Assembly: GCA_905210085.1 (NCBI GenBank)
Contig: CAJLVJ010000002.1
Span: forward strand, 1-64,000
Direction of reading: 5' to 3'
Length of the DNA: 64,000 nt
DNA from: an uncultured Collinsella sp.
GTDB taxonomy: Bacteria; Actinomycetota; Coriobacteriia; Coriobacteriales; Coriobacteriaceae
A program made the translations under genes and the position numbers. The notes beneath the pieces are model-generated. The model did not search any database and was not told where the DNA came from. It saw only the letters and a program-made list of their open reading frames with translations. Each line of letters begins with the position of its first letter. The first letter of the stretch is position 1. Of the stretch, positions 59,682-64,000 are shown one piece after another.

Positions 59682-59951
59682 ATGTACCCGTATATGACAT
59701 TCGAAGACGGTACCGAGGTCGTTCATTCTGACCTGATTGCAGATGGGGATATCGAAAAGGTTGTCGTGCATTTTGAACGACCGACGGCAGAGGGCTTCGA
59801 CTCCGCTCGCTGTGAGTTGCCTTCTTACAATTGGACTATGTGGGAGGGGCATTTCACCGACGAGGAGAAGCGAGGATTTGAGACTTTTCTGAGCAATAAT
59901 GCTCACCTGCTGTATCGCTACGCCGCAAACGGAGGAGCTAAAGTTGCCTAG
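59682..59951 (+). CDS. DUF2442-like small protein
   Basis: 89 residues from ATG 59682 (GAGGTGG upstream; ATG 59643 would add 13). YMTFEDGTEVVHSDLIADGD, KVVVHFERPTAEGFDSARCELPSYNW, then EKRGFETFLSNNAHLL. Its stop overlaps the start of a DUF4160 gene by eight bases. DUF2442/DUF4160 pairs are common in anaerobes and have a toxin-antitoxin-like arrangement, but no activity is established for this one. Family call is moderate. Confidence 0.55.
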   Translation: MYPYMTFEDGTEVVHSDLIADGDIEKVVVHFERPTAEGFDSARCELPSYNWTMWEGHFTDEEKRGFETFLSNNAHLLYRYAANGGAKVA

Positions 59952-60222
59952 CCTATTTCTTATTGGCGGCTACAGGGTCTTCTTTTGGTCTAACGAAGCG
60001 GGCGAGCCAATCCATGTTCATGTTTGCAAGGGAGCGCCTTCAAATAACTCGGCCAAAATCTGGCTGACTCGCAGGGGAGGTTGCATTGTCGCTAATAACA
60101 AAGCGAAGATCCCCCAGAGCACGCTTGACGACCTCTGTGAAATTATCGCCGCTCAGCATGAATTGATTTGTTCTAAATGGAAGGCTTTTTTCCTTGTGGA
60201 CGAGATCTCGTTCTACTGCTAA
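59944..60222 (+). CDS. DUF4160-family protein
   Basis: 92 residues. LFLIGGYRVFFWSNEAGEPIHVHVCKGAPSNNSAKIWL is the DUF4160 core (F.I.G....F.S.....PHvHV.k......KiWL). TTG 59944 has GGAGG upstream and overlaps the previous stop by eight bases. Function unknown; DUF4160 genes often neighbour DUF2442 antitoxin-like genes. Confidence 0.82.
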   Translation: MPSLFLIGGYRVFFWSNEAGEPIHVHVCKGAPSNNSAKIWLTRRGGCIVANNKAKIPQSTLDDLCEIIAAQHELICSKWKAFFLVDEISFYC

Positions 60223-60356
60223 ACGCCATTCTGACTTCTCTTTTTCATTTTTAATCATGAGACTGCCCCATCAGCGCTGATTGAACTTGACAGTACAATG
60301 GAGGCGGACTTTATTGCCGCTGCTCGTTGCGGCTAAACGGATGTGTTGGAGCTCGT

Positions 60357-62345
60357 ATGAACGATTTTCTAAACGGTCAAGTTGAGAACGATGGCTTTTT
60401 GCGTGTGGCGGCGGCCTCGCCGCGGATTCGCGTGGCCGATGTCGAGGGCAATGCCGAGGTTGCGCTGGCGGCTGTTCGCGAGGCTGCCGAGCGCGGCGTT
60501 CGCGCGCTGGTGCTGCCCGAGCTCAACTTGTGCGGCTATACCGCGGCCGACCTGTTCCATAATCGCACGCTGCTGCATGCCTGCGAGGCTGCTCTGGTGC
60601 ATATCCTCGATGAGACTCGTGAGCTGTCGATTGTCTTTACCATCGGTCTTCCCGTTGCGGTTGCCGAGAATATCTACAACTGCGCCGCCGTGTGCTGCGC
60701 GGGCGAGCTTTTGGGCCTCACGGCCAAGAAGTATCTGCCCAACTATGGCGAGTTCTATGAGCGCCGCTGGTTTGCTCCGGCGCCCGCAGATCCTGTGTGG
60801 GTTGAGTTTGCCGGTCAGGGTCCGGTTCCGCTGGGTTCGGGGCTTCTCTACCGCTGCTGTGATGAAGGTGCCGAGGATATGGTGCTGGGCGTTGAGGTCT
60901 GCGAGGATCTGTGGGTGCCGGCGCCCCCTTCGACCGAGATGGCGCTTGCCGGTGCGACGGTGATCCTCAACCCGTCGGCCTCGGACGAGATTATCGGTAA
61001 GGCAGACTATCGCCGCAGCCTCATCTCCAATCAGAGTGCGCGCCTCTACTGTGCCTATGCCTATGCAGACGCGAGCGAGGGCGAGTCCACGACCGATATG
61101 GTCTTTGCGGGCGAGAACCTCGTCTACGAAAACGGCTCTAAGCTGGCGGCGACGAAGCTCCTTACCTGCGATATGGCGGTTGCCGATGTTGACCTCGACC
61201 GTCTGGTTGCCGAGCGCCGTCGCTCGACAACGTGGACGCGCGAGGACGATGCGCCGGAGGCCACAACCGTTGAATTTTCGTTTGAGGGCGTGCTGGTAGA
61301 CGAGCCTGTCCTGCGCGATGCACTCGACATTGACCGTGTCTTCCCCCGCGCGCCCTTTGTGCCGGCTGACCATGGCGACCTGGCCGAGCGTTGCGAGACG
61401 ATCCTCGATCTGCAGACTGCGGGCCTCAAGACCCGCCTTGCCCACACAGGTACCAAGGCTGCGGTCATCGGCCTTTCGGGCGGCTTGGACTCCACGCTAG
61501 CGCTGCTTGTGACCGTGCGCGCCTTCGATGCGCTGGGGCTGCCGCGCACCGGTATCACGGCTGTGTCCATGCCCGGCTTTGGCACCACGCACCGCACCAA
61601 GTCGAATGCCGAGTCGCTTGCCCGCGACCTGGGTGTGAGCTTCCGCGAGGTTTCGATCCACGCGGCTGTGGAGCAGCACTTCAAGGACATTGAGCACGAC
61701 CCGGCAGTTCAGGACGTGACCTACGAGAACAGCCAGGCCCGCGAGCGCACGCAGATTCTGATGGACTTGGCCAACCAGGCTGGCGGTTTTGTCATCGGCA
61801 CGGGCGACCTGTCGGAGCTGGCGCTCGGCTGGGCTACCTATAACGGCGACCACATGAGCATGTACGCCGTCAACGCGAGCGTGCCCAAGACGCTCGTGCG
61901 TCACTTGGTGCGCTATGCTGCCGATGTCTTTGGCGGGCGTATTGCCGAGGTCTTGCTCGACATCCTCGATACGCCGGTGTCCCCCGAGCTTCTGCCGCCC
62001 ACGGGCGATGGCGAGATTGCGCAGAAGACTGAGGATTTGGTGGGCCCGTACGAGTTACACGACTACTTCCTCTACTACCTGCTGCGTTTTGGCTTTGAGC
62101 CGGGCAAGATCTACCGCATGGCGCTCAAGAGCTTCGAGGGCGTCTACGACGCCAAGACCGTCCACACGTGGCTGCGTACGTTCTATCGCCGCTTCTTTGC
62201 CCAGCAATTTAAGCGCAGCTGCCTGCCCGATGGTCCCAAGGTGGGCTCGGTGACGCTCAGCCCGCGCGGCGATTGGCGTATGCCGAGTGACGCCAGCTCA
62301 CGTTTGTGGCTTGCGCAGATCGACGCGCTTAATCCGATTGATTAA
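60357..62345 (+). CDS. nadE: glutamine-dependent NAD+ synthetase
   Basis: 662 residues. N-terminal nitrilase-type glutaminase (~20-290): LVLPELNLCGYTAADLF (Glu), LTAKKYLPNYGEFYERRWF (Lys), LGVEVCEDLWVP (Cys). C-terminal ATP-PPase NAD synthetase (~360-650): AAVIGLSGGLDSTLALL, SMPGFGTTHRTKSNAE, GTGDLSELALGWATYNGDHMSMYAVNASVPKTLV. It amidates deamido-NAD with ammonia channelled from glutamine. ATG 60357 has GGAG upstream; the open frame back to 60327 lacks a site. Confidence 0.96.
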   Translation: MNDFLNGQVENDGFLRVAAASPRIRVADVEGNAEVALAAVREAAERGVRALVLPELNLCGYTAADLFHNRTLLHACEAALVHILDETRELSIVFTIGLPVAVAENIYNCAAVCCAGELLGLTAKKYLPNYGEFYERRWFAPAPADPVWVEFAGQGPVPLGSGLLYRCCDEGAEDMVLGVEVCEDLWVPAPPSTEMALAGATVILNPSASDEIIGKADYRRSLISNQSARLYCAYAYADASEGESTTDMVFAGENLVYENGSKLAATKLLTCDMAVADVDLDRLVAERRRSTTWTREDDAPEATTVEFSFEGVLVDEPVLRDALDIDRVFPRAPFVPADHGDLAERCETILDLQTAGLKTRLAHTGTKAAVIGLSGGLDSTLALLVTVRAFDALGLPRTGITAVSMPGFGTTHRTKSNAESLARDLGVSFREVSIHAAVEQHFKDIEHDPAVQDVTYENSQARERTQILMDLANQAGGFVIGTGDLSELALGWATYNGDHMSMYAVNASVPKTLVRHLVRYAADVFGGRIAEVLLDILDTPVSPELLPPTGDGEIAQKTEDLVGPYELHDYFLYYLLRFGFEPGKIYRMALKSFEGVYDAKTVHTWLRTFYRRFFAQQFKRSCLPDGPKVGSVTLSPRGDWRMPSDASSRLWLAQIDALNPID

Positions 62346-62463
62346 GGTTGGCTAAATTGAACCAATACGGGGGTTGCAAGCGTTACACTTTTGCAATCTG
62401 ATGGCCCGTATCGCGCGGCGCTCTTGTCGGAGCGCCGCGTTTTTCATATCGAAAGGTGGCACC

Positions 62464-63627
62464 ATGCAGGCATCGCAGCGTCTCGACCGCTTTGGCGCGG
62501 AGGTCTTCGCCTCGCTCAACAACAAGCTTCTCGCGCTGAAGGCTCAGGGCAAGACCATTTACAACATGAGCGTGGGCACGCCCGACTTTAAGCCGTACGA
62601 CCACGTGGTCGAGGCGCTCACGCAAGCAGCCCAAGATCCCGAGATGTGGAAGTATGCCCTGCGTGACCTGCCCGAACTCAAGCATGCCGTGTGCGATTAC
62701 TATGAGCGTCGCTTTGGCGTTTCGGGCATTACGCCGTCCATGGTGCAGTCGTGCAACGGCACGCAGGAGGGCGTGGGCCATTTGGGCCTGGCCCTGCTCG
62801 ATCCGGGTGACACTATTTTGGTTCCCGATCCGTGCTATCCGGTCTTTGAGGCGGGTGCCAAGATCGCCGATGCCAAGCTCGAGTACTATCCGCTGGTTGC
62901 CGAGCACAATTACCTGCCCTATGTGGCGGGCATCGATCCCGAGGTGGCCGACCGTGCCAAGTACATGATCGTGTCGCTGCCCGCCAACCCGGTGGGCTCG
63001 GTGGGCACGCCCGAGATCTACGAGGAGATTATCGCTTTCGCCCGCGAGCACGACCTGCTGATCGTTCACGACAACGCATACTCGGACATCGTGTTCGACG
63101 GCGAGCCGGGCGGCAGCTTCTTGCAGTATCCCGGCGCGCTCGAGGTGGGCGTTGAGTTTTTCTCGCTTTCCAAGTCGTTTAACGTCACCGGTGCCCGCAT
63201 CGGCTTTTTGGTCGGCCGAGAGGACGTGGTCTCTGCCTTTGCCAAGCTGCGCAGCCAGATTGACTTTGGTATGTTCTTCCCGATCCAGAAGGCCGCCATC
63301 GCGTGCCTTAATGGCCCGCGCGATGAGGTCGAGGCGCAGCGTCTGAAGTACCAGGAGCGCCGCGATGCCCTGTGCGACGGTCTTGAGGGTCTGGGCTGGG
63401 AGCGACCCAACGCGCATGGCTCTATGTTTGTGTGGGCCAAGCTTCCCGGTGGTCGCACCGATTCCATGGCGTTTTGCGAGGAGCTCATGGAGAAGGCCGG
63501 CGTTGTGGTGACGCCGGGTGCGAGCTTTGGTCCTTCGGGCGAGGGGCACGTGCGCATGGCGCTGGTTCTGCCGCCTGATCAGATCGCTTTGGCTGTCGAG
63601 GCCATTCGCGAAGCGGGCCTGTATTAG
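62464..63627 (+). CDS. class I/II PLP aminotransferase (LL-diaminopimelate aminotransferase-like)
   Basis: 387 residues. YNMSVGTPDFKPYDHVVEAL, VQSCNGTQEGVGHLGLALLDPGDTILVPDPCYPVF, SLPANPVGSVGTPEIY, VHDNAYSDIVFDGEPGGSFLQ and the PLP lysine in FFSLSKSFNVTGARIGFLVG. The ordering and the GTQEG, NPVG and SKSFN wording resemble DapL/AlaC-like enzymes. Likely substrates are alanine, aspartate or LL-DAP. ATG 62464 follows AAAGGTGG. Alone, 118 bases after nadE. Confidence 0.88.
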   Translation: MQASQRLDRFGAEVFASLNNKLLALKAQGKTIYNMSVGTPDFKPYDHVVEALTQAAQDPEMWKYALRDLPELKHAVCDYYERRFGVSGITPSMVQSCNGTQEGVGHLGLALLDPGDTILVPDPCYPVFEAGAKIADAKLEYYPLVAEHNYLPYVAGIDPEVADRAKYMIVSLPANPVGSVGTPEIYEEIIAFAREHDLLIVHDNAYSDIVFDGEPGGSFLQYPGALEVGVEFFSLSKSFNVTGARIGFLVGREDVVSAFAKLRSQIDFGMFFPIQKAAIACLNGPRDEVEAQRLKYQERRDALCDGLEGLGWERPNAHGSMFVWAKLPGGRTDSMAFCEELMEKAGVVVTPGASFGPSGEGHVRMALVLPPDQIALAVEAIREAGLY

Positions 63628-63770
63628 AAGGCTATTTCGACTCGTCAATAGCTCGAAACCGATTTCGTGCAGTTATTTTACGAATCCTGCAAACAATTTC
63701 GGTAAACGGTCGATTTTTGGCTGCGAATAGGAGCATAATCAGAGTCCCGATTGGATGTATTGGGATTACG

Positions 63771-63806
63771 ACAAGCCGCTCGGGTCGTTCCCGGGCGGCT
63801 TGTTTG
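63771..63806 (+). promoter_or_regulatory. hairpin in the ldh leader
   Basis: ACAAGCCGCTCGGG (63771-63784) pairs with CCCGGGCGGCTTGT (63790-63803) with one G-U, followed by TTGTGG. It ends about 25 bases before the ldh start and could attenuate ldh transcription. Confidence 0.6.
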
Positions 63807-63828
63807 TGGAGAGAGATGGGAGTTTCTA

Positions 63829-64000
63829 ATGGTTAACGAGAAGAAGGTCGCTATTGTCGGCTGCGGTTTCGTCGGTTCGTCTTCGGCGTTCGCACTGATG
63901 CAGAGCGGTCTGTTCTCCGAAATGGTCCTCATCGACGTGGACAAGAACCGCGCCGAGGGTGAGGCCCTGGATATCGCGCACGGCATGACGTTTGCCGAGC
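63829..64000 (+). CDS. ldh: L-lactate dehydrogenase, 5' part (runs off the window)
   Basis: 57 codons are in the window. KKVAIVGCGFVGSSSAFALMQSG is the NAD-binding loop, VLIDVDKNRAEGEALDIAHG is the strand-2 Asp and downstream helix, and MTFAE follows. This matches L-LDH (ALDIxHG also occurs in malate dehydrogenases). The dehydrogenase reduces pyruvate to lactate in fermentation. ATG 63829 has GAGAGATGGGAG upstream. The remaining ~250 codons lie beyond base 64000. Confidence 0.85.
   Translation, partial: MVNEKKVAIVGCGFVGSSSAFALMQSGLFSEMVLIDVDKNRAEGEALDIAHGMTFAE

Overview
The bulk of the window (about 2.25 kb to the right edge) reads as one continuous chromosome segment of a GC-rich, anaerobic, gut-type actinobacterium. 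Gene content points to Coriobacteriia and most probably Collinsella: anaerobic class III ribonucleotide reductase, a folE-HD-folB cluster, flavodoxin beside a DUF3793 gene, many intergenic palindromes, and a fructoselysine (Amadori product) operon. The genus is an inference from impression and was not tested by search.

The first ~2.1 kb is different. It holds an in-frame fusion of a biotin ligase fragment to the C-terminal part of a Wadjet JetC (MukB-like) protein, then a JetD whose Toprim end is replaced in frame by the C-terminal tail of an oligopeptide ABC transporter ATPase. This is best read as a chimeric (misjoined) contig end, although real recombination debris cannot be excluded.

Layout: 2.2-2.8 kb, two long palindromes. 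2.8-6.4 kb, tRNA-Leu, a partner-switching phosphatase gene interrupted by an in-frame TAA, a fused STAS-kinase gene, then tRNA-Gly and tRNA-Val. 6.4-10.3 kb, NrdR-controlled nrdD and nrdG. 10.3-12 kb, pterin/folate genes. 12-19.5 kb, housekeeping genes: metallopeptidase, dipeptidase, FKBP plus a UreE-like protein, HAD, Fur/PerR, acylphosphatase, oxidoreductase, RNase HI, LysR. 19.5-21 kb, metY behind a structured leader with a short Cys-containing uORF. 21-27.4 kb, a 3D-domain secreted protein, a ketopantoate reductase, a cyclase remnant, an aldo/keto reductase, an oxidoreductase and endonuclease IV; the last two genes each follow a copy of the same palindromic repeat. 27.5-30.6 kb, an amino-acid ABC transporter. 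30.8-32.5 kb, flavodoxin, DUF3793 and a copper-type HMA protein behind a CsoR-like box. 32.7-35.3 kb, a large wall-anchored protein. 35.3-37.3 kb, a LexA-boxed Y-family polymerase/YolD pair. 37.4-39.9 kb, a truncated Fe-ADH and pgi. 40-42.9 kb, an odd cluster of a VirD4/TraG-like ATPase, a ClpP-like protease and an unknown protein. 43.5-45 kb, two HAD phosphatases. 45.2-52 kb, a GntR regulator and a five-gene fructoselysine-type operon with an unusual transporter and an atypical amidohydrolase. 52-52.3 kb, a MITE-like element. 52.3-64 kb, tatD, tcdA, an SdpR/SdpI pair, ettA, two low-complexity proteins, a DUF2442/DUF4160 pair, nadE, an aminotransferase and the start of ldh.

The most interesting parts are the fructoselysine-type operon with a replaced transporter and an added amidohydrolase, the TraG/ClpP/unknown cluster, the nonsense codon splitting the phosphatase, the metY leader, the Wadjet fragments at the contig end, and the several classes of long palindromes, one of which supplies Shine-Dalgarno sequences to the genes that follow it.
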